NCBI GenBank assembly: GCA_965661115.1
Contig: CBFICO010000133.1
Coordinates: 1-5,225, forward strand
From: UBA6770 sp965661115
GTDB lineage: Bacteria; Bacteroidota; Bacteroidia; Flavobacteriales_G; Salibacteraceae
Length of the DNA stretch: 5,225 bases
Reading direction: 5' to 3'
The notes under the pieces were generated by a model. It did no database searches. It was not told the DNA's origin and worked only from the letters and a program-made list of their open reading frames with translations. The stretch's first letter is position 1. The number at the start of each line of letters is the position of its first letter. A program made the translations under genes and the position numbers. Positions 1-5,225 of this stretch are shown here, piece by piece.

Positions 1-122
1 TTATATTTAGAGGAATCAATTTCGGCAATCGGTCTTTCAAAACCGGGGTCCTTGCGTTTGCAGGAAGTAAAAACAAATAATGCAACTACTACAAGCACCA
101 AAAGTTTGAGGCCAAGCTTCAT
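1..122 (-). CDS. Lipoprotein, N-terminal part only (gene runs off the left edge)
   Basis: Only the first 40 codons are in the window. The visible protein starts MKLGLKLLVLVVVALFVFTSC, a lysine-bearing n-region followed by a long hydrophobic stretch and a lipobox-like FTSC with Cys21, so a signal peptidase II lipoprotein is expected. Residues after the Cys (KRKDPGFERPIAEIDSSKY) are polar and carry no recognisable domain. The residue after the Cys is Lys rather than Asp, so an inner-membrane retention signal is not evident. The ATG at 122-120 shares its A with the TAA stop of the S8 protease gene upstream (TAATG), which fixes the start and points to translational coupling in the same operon. 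The function cannot be told from this fragment. I am confident of the start and the lipoprotein signal, and have no basis for a product name. Confidence 0.8.
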   Translation of the reverse strand, partial: MKLGLKLLVLVVVALFVFTSCKRKDPGFERPIAEIDSSKY

Positions 123-1729
123 TATTTGATAATCATTTTTGTTCTTTTCCAATCCGATTCGTTTTTTACCTCTATTACATAAAGACCTTTTGAAGGAGCA
201 TCCGGTTCAATTCGATTAGCACCTTTAACAAGATTTGAACTTGAAATTAAGGTGCCGTTTACATGATAAACGTTTAATACTCCCTCTGTATTGCTCTCAA
301 AGATAAAGCTACCGTTGTTTGGATTTGGGTATAAAACATCACCAATTGATGAATTATTAGTTTCTCTTAACGAAAGCGCTGGGGCAACTTCTGCTCTTGT
401 AACCGCTTTGAGTAAATCTAACCGTCCTCCTGTACTCATATTTTCAGCAAATTGAGGCAGTTCTTCCACACTTTGTCGCAAGTAAATGGCAGACCTAAGT
501 GCCATAGAGTCAACCGAGGAATTATAAAACCTTGTTGGATAAACGGAATACATCAATCCAACTGCGGCCGCAGCCATTGGCGCAGCAAAAGAAGCTCCAT
601 CACCACTACCGGTTGAATTTACCGGAGTAGTTGTAAATATTCCTTTTCCAGGAGCAGCCATATCCATGTTGATTTTACCAAATCCACCATTAAACAGTTC
701 ATCATTTTCATCACTTCGGGTAACCGTTACCAAATAATCAGACGGACAAGTACAGGGAATATCGCCTTGAGCATCTATATCCGTTAGGTTATTGGGTCCA
801 GCAGCTATACTTACCACTCCAGCCTTGCCAAGCTGATCAATTAAATCGCACCACACAGGATAATCGGCCGGAAATCTTTTATCTACACCGAATGAAGAGT
901 TTTGAGCAACTATAAATACTCCTGAATCGCCTTGAGTACGGTTGTATCGTTTTCGCATTTCTAAAATGTAATTGTAGCTTTTTATAACTACCGCTTCGTT
1001 GGTAGAACTTCCTTGCACTGGCAACATTTTTACATTCCAATTTAACCCAGCAATATCTCTTCTATTATTGCCAATTCCACCAATAATTCCAGCAACCATA
1101 GTTCCGTGTTTATCCAATTGCCCTACTGGATTTCTGGCAGAAATATATCCCGTGTCTTGATAAACGTTCCATCCATCAAAGTCGTCGATATACCCATTTT
1201 TATCATCATCGATATTGTTGTTGGGTATTTCGTGCATGTTTTTCCAAAAATTGGCTTTTAAATCATCGTGTGTAATCTCAAAACTTACATCTACAATTGC
1301 AATCACAATCTCTTGGCTATCAGCGGTTAATCCTCCAGTAGAAACTTCCCACGCAGAAGGAGCATTAATTTTATCGAGGTACCACTGCCCTACTACGTTA
1401 GGGTCATTTGGAGATTTACGCTGCTCTATATCCGTGTGATTTTTTTGAGCATAGCGCACAAAATTGAACTCACGCAAATAATTTATAGCGCCTTCAGCAT
1501 CTAAGTTGCTTTCGTTAAAACTTAGTAAATGAATATTAGAAGAAGGTACCAATGCTTCTTTCCATTTCAGCTCTATGGTTGGTTGTGATTTTTTAGTGAT
1601 TTGAAGGAATTCGTGCATGCTTATTTCAGGTTCTAAAGCAACCATAAGCTCACCTTCTACCCAATCTTTTTGAGCCAAAGCAGTGCAACCCAGGCAAACC
1701 AATACTATGTTTAGTAAAATTAACTTCAT
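122..1729 (-). CDS. Secreted S8 (subtilisin-like) serine protease with T9SS type-A sorting tail
   Basis: This 535-residue protein has a Sec signal peptide (about 1-19, ALA then Gln20) and a propeptide-like region (about 21-110). The S8 catalytic domain spans about 115-445, and a C-terminal T9SS sorting domain about 463-535. The triad can be placed: Asp147 in IAIVDVS, His208 in KHGTMVAG, and Ser380 in GASFAAP. The Asp-rich loop at 170-188 (IDDDKNGYIDDFDGWN) is typical of Bacteroidota S8 enzymes and probably binds calcium. The tail has the usual YPNPNNGSF opening, a GLYVIEV strand and a KMIIK end. In such proteins the tail directs export across the outer membrane by the type IX system and is then removed. 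Three motifs are off-consensus: DVS replaces DTG/DSG, AAGPNN replaces AAGN at the oxyanion loop, and GAS replaces GTS. All triad residues are present, so activity is still plausible. The substrate is unknown. It lies 33 nt after the small membrane protein gene and overlaps the lipoprotein start by 1 nt. Confidence 0.95.
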   Translation of the reverse strand: MKLILLNIVLVCLGCTALAQKDWVEGELMVALEPEISMHEFLQITKKSQPTIELKWKEALVPSSNIHLLSFNESNLDAEGAINYLREFNFVRYAQKNHTDIEQRKSPNDPNVVGQWYLDKINAPSAWEVSTGGLTADSQEIVIAIVDVSFEITHDDLKANFWKNMHEIPNNNIDDDKNGYIDDFDGWNVYQDTGYISARNPVGQLDKHGTMVAGIIGGIGNNRRDIAGLNWNVKMLPVQGSSTNEAVVIKSYNYILEMRKRYNRTQGDSGVFIVAQNSSFGVDKRFPADYPVWCDLIDQLGKAGVVSIAAGPNNLTDIDAQGDIPCTCPSDYLVTVTRSDENDELFNGGFGKINMDMAAPGKGIFTTTPVNSTGSGDGASFAAPMAAAAVGLMYSVYPTRFYNSSVDSMALRSAIYLRQSVEELPQFAENMSTGGRLDLLKAVTRAEVAPALSLRETNNSSIGDVLYPNPNNGSFIFESNTEGVLNVYHVNGTLISSSNLVKGANRIEPDAPSKGLYVIEVKNESDWKRTKMIIK

Positions 1730-1762
1730 TCAATTATTTAAACGCTTTCAAAAAGGAAGGGT

Positions 1763-2107
1763 TTAGCTATTTGATTTTATAAATCCAATAATAGCTATCA
1801 ATAGTATAAAAAGACTCACAATCATTATTCCTGTTCTAAGTCTTTGGTCGGGAATAAACTTTCGGCGGTATCTACCTAGCGTTTGATTGTTGAGTTGATT
1901 ACTCACTTTTTCGTCAACTCGTTTTATGGCAAAGTAGTAAACCGTTCTGTCGCCTTTATCTTCATTATGACGCTCGTAATGCAGTTTAAATTCAATAAGC
2001 AGCGTTTCGAAATACTCAGCTTGCTCTGCTTTACTAAAGTGGTAAACGTTGTAGCTTTTATCGGTTGGATGAATCCGGTAATTGGTTAAATCAAAAAGAT
2101 GATCCAT
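1763..2107 (-). CDS. Small uncharacterised protein with one C-terminal membrane segment
   Basis: This 114-residue protein has a polar, charged body (1-90) and one strongly hydrophobic segment near the C-terminus (about 92-110, GIMIVSLFILLIAIIGFI), ending in KSNS. There is no signal peptide. Basic residues just before the membrane segment (GRYRRKF, then RLR) suggest that the soluble part stays in the cytoplasm and the protein is tail-anchored in the inner membrane. The soluble part is rich in aromatic and charged residues (for example YFETLLIEFKLHYERH) and probably mostly helical. I do not recognise a named family. Its ATG at 2107-2105 shares one base with the TAA of the M23 peptidase gene (TAATG), which is strong support that it is a real gene, co-translated with the endopeptidase. 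A part in controlling or anchoring envelope enzymes is only a guess from position. Confidence 0.85.
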   Translation of the reverse strand: MDHLFDLTNYRIHPTDKSYNVYHFSKAEQAEYFETLLIEFKLHYERHNEDKGDRTVYYFAIKRVDEKVSNQLNNQTLGRYRRKFIPDQRLRTGIMIVSLFILLIAIIGFIKSNS

Positions 2108-3222
2108 TATATCACTCTAATTTTTTGTCCCACTCTGAGCGGCGTGTTTCTTTTGATTCCATTCATTTTGCAAAGATCGGTACAAGTCACTCCGTATTCC
2201 TCTGCAATTTTGAATAAATAATCTCCTTTTCTAACAGTGTAATATTCAACTCCATCTGGAATTACCGTAAAACCCCAAGAGTTTTTTACAACCGTTGCTT
2301 TGTCTGCAATCAGCTTTTTTTCTTTAAAGTTGATGAGTTGATCTGGATTGATGGCAACTCCTTTATAGCGAATCTCGAAATGCAAATGACTACCCGAACT
2401 ATTCCCAGAACTGCCGCCCAAAGCAATTACGTCGCCTGCTTTTACCTCCTGACCCGCTTTTACTTTATATCGGTGTAAGTGAGCGTACAAAGTTTCTAGT
2501 CCATTGTGATGGCGAACTACAACTACTCTACCGTAACCGCCATAATAACCTACAAATCGAACCTTTCCGGAAAAGGCACTTTTAACTTCGTCCCAAACTT
2601 GCAAATCCAAATCGATTCCTCTATGGCTTCGTCCCCACCGATATCCGAACCTTGATGTAACCACAATTTTATCAACTGGAGAAACGTAGGTACCGAAGGT
2701 TCTATCCGCTAATTTTAAGCGTTGTGTTATGTCGCTCTTATACAATTCGGGACTGTATGGATGTGGTTTAGTGGTATTCCACGATTTGTAGATGGGGTGT
2801 GCTGGAAAATCTGATGCGTGGTTTAAGTAGGCAAACTGCTCCGGCTGATTATCAAAATCGTGATTTATTAAAAACAAATTTATTTGATTGATGAGTGCGT
2901 AGTTTTCATCGCCAGATTCAAATAAACTGTCTAACAAAAGAGCCGCTTCCATTTTGGATAGTGTTTTTACTCTCAGAAACAATTCTATCTGGCTCAACAG
3001 TTGCTTTGGTGGAATAGGTAACTTTTTAAGTGAGTCGTAATGGTTTTGAATATCCTTGTCGCTCAATTTTTCAAAGGTATTAAACAGGGTCTCCTCACTG
3101 TAGAGTACTACCGCTTTTTTAACCGGTTTTTCTTCTTTTTTATCTCCTTCTTTAACTGTAAAAGAAAGCATAAAAAAAGCACTCAAAAAAAGAACCATAT
3201 ACTTATTAAACCGGTGTGACAT
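2107..3222 (-). CDS. Secreted M23 (LytM-type) peptidoglycan endopeptidase with C-terminal LysM domain
   Basis: This 371-residue protein begins with a signal peptide or N-terminal anchor (about 5-23, YMVLFLSAFFMLSFTV) and then a Lys/Glu-rich linker. A helical region of no known domain covers about 40-170. The M23 zinc peptidase domain spans about 181-294, and a LysM domain about 327-370 (YYTVRKGDYLFKIAEEYGV ... GQKIRVI). The M23 zinc-site motifs are complete: HxxxD at His200-Asp204, His248 in YAHLH, and HLH at His279-His281. Active M23 enzymes cut peptide cross-links of peptidoglycan, and LysM binds its glycan chains, so this is probably a working periplasmic wall hydrolase rather than a catalytically dead activator. 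It is the first gene of the leftward run. A TATTTTTG box sits 7 nt upstream of the ATG. No gene symbol is justified because several paralogous M23/LysM proteins are usual in these genomes. Confidence 0.95.
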   Translation of the reverse strand: MSHRFNKYMVLFLSAFFMLSFTVKEGDKKEEKPVKKAVVLYSEETLFNTFEKLSDKDIQNHYDSLKKLPIPPKQLLSQIELFLRVKTLSKMEAALLLDSLFESGDENYALINQINLFLINHDFDNQPEQFAYLNHASDFPAHPIYKSWNTTKPHPYSPELYKSDITQRLKLADRTFGTYVSPVDKIVVTSRFGYRWGRSHRGIDLDLQVWDEVKSAFSGKVRFVGYYGGYGRVVVVRHHNGLETLYAHLHRYKVKAGQEVKAGDVIALGGSSGNSSGSHLHFEIRYKGVAINPDQLINFKEKKLIADKATVVKNSWGFTVIPDGVEYYTVRKGDYLFKIAEEYGVTCTDLCKMNGIKRNTPLRVGQKIRVI

Positions 3223-3229
3223 GTACGAC

Positions 3230-3237
3230 CAAAAATA
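3230..3237 (-). promoter_or_regulatory. Candidate Bacteroidota -7 promoter box for the M23 operon
   Basis: On the minus strand the octamer TATTTTTG fits the Bacteroidota primary sigma -7 consensus TAnnTTTG exactly. It ends only 7 nt before the M23 start codon, so a transcript begun there would have almost no leader. No convincing TTTG-type -33 box lies about 20 nt further upstream. The call therefore rests on the -7 match and position, and a chance match in AT-rich DNA is possible. Confidence 0.4.
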
Positions 3238-3305
3238 AAATTTTACCGAGAAAGTGCATTTTTCTTAATTCTTCCTCTTCAATTTTTAACATTGGAAAGG
3301 TCTAG

Positions 3306-3313
3306 TATTTTTG
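3306..3313 (+). promoter_or_regulatory. Candidate Bacteroidota -7 promoter box for the SRPBCC-CPBP pair
   Basis: TATTTTTG on the plus strand matches TAnnTTTG exactly and lies 13 nt before the GTG start at 3327. It is the same octamer as the one facing the other way at 3230-3237. A TTG at 3292-3294 is too close to serve as a standard -33 box. The T-run near 3283-3287 is at about the right distance but is a poor match. Confidence 0.45.
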
Positions 3314-3326
3314 CAAAAATTTCAGC

Positions 3327-3845
3327 GTGGACTACATAAAACTCACATTAGTTGGCATTATTACAATTGTAATTGCCTATCTCACCATTTGCACCTTTTC
3401 TCCCGAAAAAGTTGCAGCTTCTAAAACTTTGGTTATTCACGAACCTAAAGAAATGGTTCTAGCAAAAATCTCAGACCTATCCACCTGGACGGATTGGCAT
3501 CCGTATTTAGATTCTGCCAAACAAGAAAGCATAAAGTCAACTAAAAATGAGCTTACGTGGGAATCTGTAAATGGAGTTCGGGCAAAGGTTAAGATAACAC
3601 ATGCTGCAGACTCCAACCGAATGTCGTTTAGTACTTCATTCGAAAAAAATGGCGAATGGAAAACATACAGTGGTGAGTTTTTGATAGAAGGAGGACAGAG
3701 AGAGACCAAACTGAGTTGGATATATGTAGGTGAACCCTTTAAGTTTTTAAAACGGCCTGCAAACTATGTGATAAAAGAAGTAGTAGGCAAAACCATGGAA
3801 CGTGGGCTATATAGATTAAACAAATCCATAAGAGATAATAAGTGA
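3327..3845 (+). CDS. Membrane-anchored SRPBCC-fold (polyketide cyclase-like) protein
   Basis: This 172-residue protein has an N-terminal membrane segment (about 4-23, IKLTLVGIITIVIAYLTICT) followed by one SRPBCC (START/Bet v1-like) domain, about 33-168. The family pattern is visible: an opening strand (SKTLVIHEPKEMVLAKI), the DLSTWTDWHPY motif with Trp54 and Trp57, alternating strands, and a long C-terminal helix (about 146-168). Such domains form a hydrophobic cavity that binds lipids or other small hydrophobic molecules. No catalytic residue can be assigned here. The start is GTG: an in-frame TAG at 3303 closes the frame upstream and there is no ATG between. The stop overlaps the CPBP protease start by 4 nt, so the two are probably coupled. 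The ligand and role are unknown. Whether the domain faces the cytoplasm or the periplasm is not clear from the short N-terminus. Confidence 0.88.
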   Translation: MDYIKLTLVGIITIVIAYLTICTFSPEKVAASKTLVIHEPKEMVLAKISDLSTWTDWHPYLDSAKQESIKSTKNELTWESVNGVRAKVKITHAADSNRMSFSTSFEKNGEWKTYSGEFLIEGGQRETKLSWIYVGEPFKFLKRPANYVIKEVVGKTMERGLYRLNKSIRDNK

Positions 3846-4390
3846 ACCCCAACTCCATAAAAATAATGGGTTGGGCAACCTTAATAGGGTTTCCTTTATT
3901 AGGGTTTATTGTTCTACAATTTTTTGGCTCTGAGGAGTTAGATGTTTTCAATAACGTGGTAAGTGTTCCTCTGCAATTGCTTATCGGCCTTGCTGTTGGA
4001 ACCATTATGGGATTTATTGCGATTGGTGTTACTAAAACGTCTGTAGTTTATCCTGCGGCAAAAAAATATGAAGACCTTATTCGAGAAATGAACTTGGATT
4101 TAAGCGATATCTTATTCCTGTCAATTTGTGCGGGCTTTGGAGAAGAAGTATTTTTTAGAGGTGTGCTGCAAGAATTCTGGGGCGTTTGGATTACCGCTTT
4201 CGTTTTTGTTGCCATCCACGGATATTTAAACCCTAAAAACTGGAGGCTCAGCATTTATGGTGTAATTATGACGATAATGATGGCTGGAATAGGATATATG
4301 AAAATCCATATCGGGCTTTGGTCATCTATAATTTCGCATAGTTTTATTGATTTTGTGCTCTTTTATTTTATTATTTTTAAAAAGAAGTAG
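3842..4390 (+). CDS. CPBP/CAAX-type intramembrane metalloprotease (Abi family)
   Basis: This 182-residue protein has several hydrophobic segments (about 10-28, 42-62, 88-98, 114-126, 138-152 and 158-178). It carries the CPBP motifs in order: EEVFFRG (Glu101, Glu102, Arg106), His126 in FVAIHGYLNP, and His166/Asp170 in SHSFID. The glutamates and histidines are the expected catalytic and metal-site residues of this family, related to Rce1-type CAAX proteases. Bacterial members act on membrane peptides or proteins, and few substrates are known. The GTG at 3842 overlaps the preceding TGA (GTGA), which favours coupled translation. An alternative ATG at 3866 would shorten the protein by 8 residues and lose no motif. 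The C-terminus ends in KKK on the cytoplasmic side. The protein is on the short side for the family but complete in motifs. Pairing with an SRPBCC protein gives no firm function. Confidence 0.92.
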   Translation: MNPNSIKIMGWATLIGFPLLGFIVLQFFGSEELDVFNNVVSVPLQLLIGLAVGTIMGFIAIGVTKTSVVYPAAKKYEDLIREMNLDLSDILFLSICAGFGEEVFFRGVLQEFWGVWITAFVFVAIHGYLNPKNWRLSIYGVIMTIMMAGIGYMKIHIGLWSSIISHSFIDFVLFYFIIFKKK

Positions 4391-4403
4391 GGTATTCACC
4401 CTA
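4388..4403 (+). terminator. Short hairpin at the end of the CPBP gene, possible weak terminator
   Basis: TAGGGT and ACCCTA form a perfect 6-bp stem with a 4-nt loop (ATTC). The stem includes the TAG stop codon of the CPBP gene. No T-run follows directly (the next is near 4417), so it is a poor intrinsic terminator. It may only protect or punctuate the 3' end of the message. Confidence 0.3.
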
Positions 4404-4467
4404 ATTCAGTAATCAGTTTTTCACCTTAAAATCAAATTTTATTAATGCTTATTTCTGTTAAAAAAAA

Positions 4468-4483
4468 TAACATTGTTACGTAA
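4468..4483 (+). promoter_or_regulatory. Palindrome cluster and possible -7 box before the decayed lipoprotein gene
   Basis: TAACATTG (4468-4475) fits the -7 consensus TAnnTTTG with one mismatch. It lies inside TAACATTGTTA (5-bp arms around a central T), which runs into the perfect 8-bp palindrome TTACGTAA (4476-4483). A start of transcription just after this would leave a leader of roughly 25 nt before the ATG at 4507, with the A-rich stretch usual before Bacteroidota starts. This could be a remnant promoter with an operator. Short palindromes are common in AT-rich DNA, so confidence is low. Confidence 0.3.
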
Positions 4484-4506
4484 ACTTTTTAAAAACTCAA
4501 AACAAA

Positions 4507-5018
4507 ATGAAAAACTGTTCAAATTGGCAGGAGGATTAGCGGTTTCATTTGCACTCTTCTCATGTTCTACAACACAAAACACTACAACTAGATCTGCAGT
4601 AACTCTTCCTGTTATTACTATGGAAAGATCTGATTACGAATTAACAGACGACATTGAAGCTTCTGCTGAAGTTAAAGTGACGTTAAATATGTTCTACTAA
4701 GGAATTGACAGAAGAAACGTAAAAGTTGGGTTAGTAAAAAAGATTACCAATAGATCCGGCTGGTTAAAGTTGCCAAAGACTGTTAGCAAAAACGATTTCT
4801 GTTAATTAGCTGAAACAAGAGATGAAATTTATGCTAAAGTTCAACTAATAAGAATGAAAGCATTTAAAAAAAAGAAGAAGAAAGGTAACTAAGAACACTT
4901 CAATTACGGCAGCAAATACACTCCAAGTGAAGAAGGTTCAAACGATAAAACAAAGGCGTAGATAATCTTTTGGGATTATAAAGGAAAAAAGGTTGCCTAC
5001 ACAATTGTTTACACATAA
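4507..5018 (+). pseudogene. Decayed lipoprotein gene: one start-proximal frameshift and four in-frame stops
   Basis: An A-rich leader precedes ATG at 4507, followed by five A (4510-4514) and CTG. With one more A the reading would be MKKLFKLAGGLAVSFALFSC, a textbook lipoprotein signal with its Cys codon at 4563-4565. As the sequence stands, the ATG frame stops near 4540. The lipoprotein frame is open only from a TTG at 4473, giving 75 codons to a TAA at 4698. Past that stop, the same frame continues with protein-like sequence (GIDRRNVKVGLVKKITNRSG, LAETRDEIYAKVQ, EHFNYGSKYTPSEEG, IIFWDYKGKKVAYTIVYT). It is broken only by TAA 4803, TAA 4890 and TAG 4959, and ends at TAA 5016, three bases before a terminator. 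The intact protein would have been about 170 residues: a small surface or periplasmic lipoprotein of a family I cannot name. A short product from the TTG start is possible but unlikely, because that codon overlaps the putative promoter. Confidence 0.7.
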
Positions 5019-5021
5019 AAC

Positions 5022-5060
5022 AAAAAACCCTTGTAAATTACTGATTTACAAGGGTTTTTA
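5022..5060. terminator. Bidirectional intrinsic terminator between the decayed gene and tRNA-Asp
   Basis: CCCTTGTAAAT (5028-5038) and ATTTACAAGGG (5044-5054) are perfect inverted copies around the 5-nt loop TACTG. Five flanking A:T pairs extend the stem to 16 bp. A T5 run follows on the plus strand (5055-5059) and the A6 run at 5022-5027 gives T6 on the minus strand. It therefore can stop transcription both from the decayed gene (stop at 5018) and from the convergent tRNA (3' end at 5069). Confidence 0.9.
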
Positions 5061-5068
5061 ATGTTTGT

Positions 5069-5145
5069 TGGCGGTCCGGACGAGACTCGAACTCGCGACC
5101 CCATGCGTGACAGGCATGTATTCTAACCAACTGAACTACCGGACC
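5069..5145 (-). tRNA. trnD: tRNA-Asp (anticodon GTC)
   Basis: On the minus strand a full cloverleaf can be folded. The acceptor stem is GGTCCGG (5145-5139) with CCGGACC (5079-5073). The D arm is GTTC-AGTTGGTTA-GAAT, and the anticodon stem is CATGC/GCATG around CTGTCAC with anticodon GTC at 5111-5109. The T arm is GCGAG-TTCGAGT-CTCGT. The discriminator base is G, as expected for tRNA-Asp, and the CCA end is encoded (5071-5069). It delivers aspartate to GAC/GAU codons. It stands alone in this window and is transcribed leftwards into the bidirectional terminator. Confidence 0.97.
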
Positions 5146-5148
5146 TTA

Positions 5149-5169
5149 TGAAAACCCAGTGTGTTTTCA
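5149..5169. repeat. Near-perfect 21-bp palindrome just upstream of tRNA-Asp
   Basis: Arms TGAAAAC (5149-5155) and GTTTTCA (5163-5169) are exact inverted copies, and the inner CAGTG (5157-5161) is itself a palindrome. Only one position pair (5156/5162) is mismatched around the centre at 5159. It ends 3 nt from the mature tRNA 5' end, so it could form a hairpin in the tRNA leader or act as a protein-binding site. On the minus strand TCATTTTG overlaps its right edge and is a one-mismatch -7 box. The remaining bases to 5225 show no gene or clear signal. Confidence 0.55.
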
Positions 5170-5225
5170 AAATGACTGCTTATAAAAAGTAGTACTAAAT
5201 ATTTTAAGAACTAAATTCAAAAACC

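Noticed and set aside
1215..1439. Plus-strand open frame of 74 codons inside the S8 protease gene
   Set aside because: It lies antisense within the catalytic domain of a clear protease and has no recognisable protein features.
1685..1729. Lipoprotein signal in the S8 protease (Cys15 after LG)
   Set aside because: The position three before the Cys is itself Cys rather than Leu, and a good signal peptidase I site (ALA before Gln20) follows. T9SS type-A cargo usually uses signal peptidase I.
3739..4005. Minus-strand open frame across the SRPBCC/CPBP junction
   Set aside because: It is antisense to two well-supported genes and shows no domain. The same applies to the open frames at 3437-3709, 4048-4254 and 1883-2089.
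4507..5018. Stop-codon reassignment (TAA/TAG read as an amino acid) to explain the interrupted frame
   Set aside because: The other complete genes in the window end normally at TAA, TGA or TAG and have no internal stops. A pseudogene is the simpler explanation, especially with the frameshift at the start.
4390..5068. CRISPR array or toxin-antitoxin pair in the gene-poor stretch
   Set aside because: There are no regularly spaced repeats and no pair of small intact ORFs. The stretch is accounted for by the decayed lipoprotein gene and the terminator.
5069..5145. Integration site of a mobile element at tRNA-Asp
   Set aside because: No second copy of the tRNA 3' end, no integrase and no direct repeats are visible in the window.

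Overview
The window is AT-rich bacterial DNA that looks like Bacteroidota, most likely Flavobacteriales. The best evidence is the type IX secretion (T9SS) type-A sorting tail on a subtilisin-like protease. Bacteroidota-style promoter -7 boxes (TAnnTTTG), A-rich translation starts without clear Shine-Dalgarno sequences, and an AT-rich tRNA neighbourhood agree with this.

Left half (1-3222, minus strand): a compact four-gene run that reads leftwards. Its order is a secreted M23/LysM peptidoglycan endopeptidase (2107-3222), a small protein with one C-terminal membrane segment (1763-2107), a secreted S8 subtilisin-like protease with a T9SS tail (122-1729), and the start of a lipoprotein that runs off the left edge (1-122). 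Two junctions are 1-nt TAATG stop/start overlaps and the third is a 33-nt gap, so co-transcription is likely. Three of the four products are exported or face the envelope.

Middle (3223-4390): a 104-bp divergent intergenic region carries the same octamer, TATTTTTG, facing each way. On the plus strand it leads into a two-gene unit: a membrane-anchored SRPBCC-fold protein (GTG start, 3327-3845) and a CPBP/CAAX-type intramembrane protease (3842-4390). These overlap by 4 nt (GTGA).

Right part (4391-5225): a decayed lipoprotein gene (4507-5018) can be read through to a natural-looking end in one frame. It has lost its start frame by one A in an A-run and has four internal stop codons. A strong 16-bp-stem terminator with T-runs on both strands (5022-5060) separates it from a convergent tRNA-Asp(GTC) gene with an encoded CCA end (5069-5145, minus). 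A near-perfect 21-bp palindrome lies just upstream of the tRNA.

Overall this is mostly ordinary chromosome. I see no convincing novel defence, mobile or biosynthetic system. The points most worth checking are the decayed lipoprotein gene, the unusual active-site surroundings of the S8 protease, and the tightly coupled envelope gene cluster.
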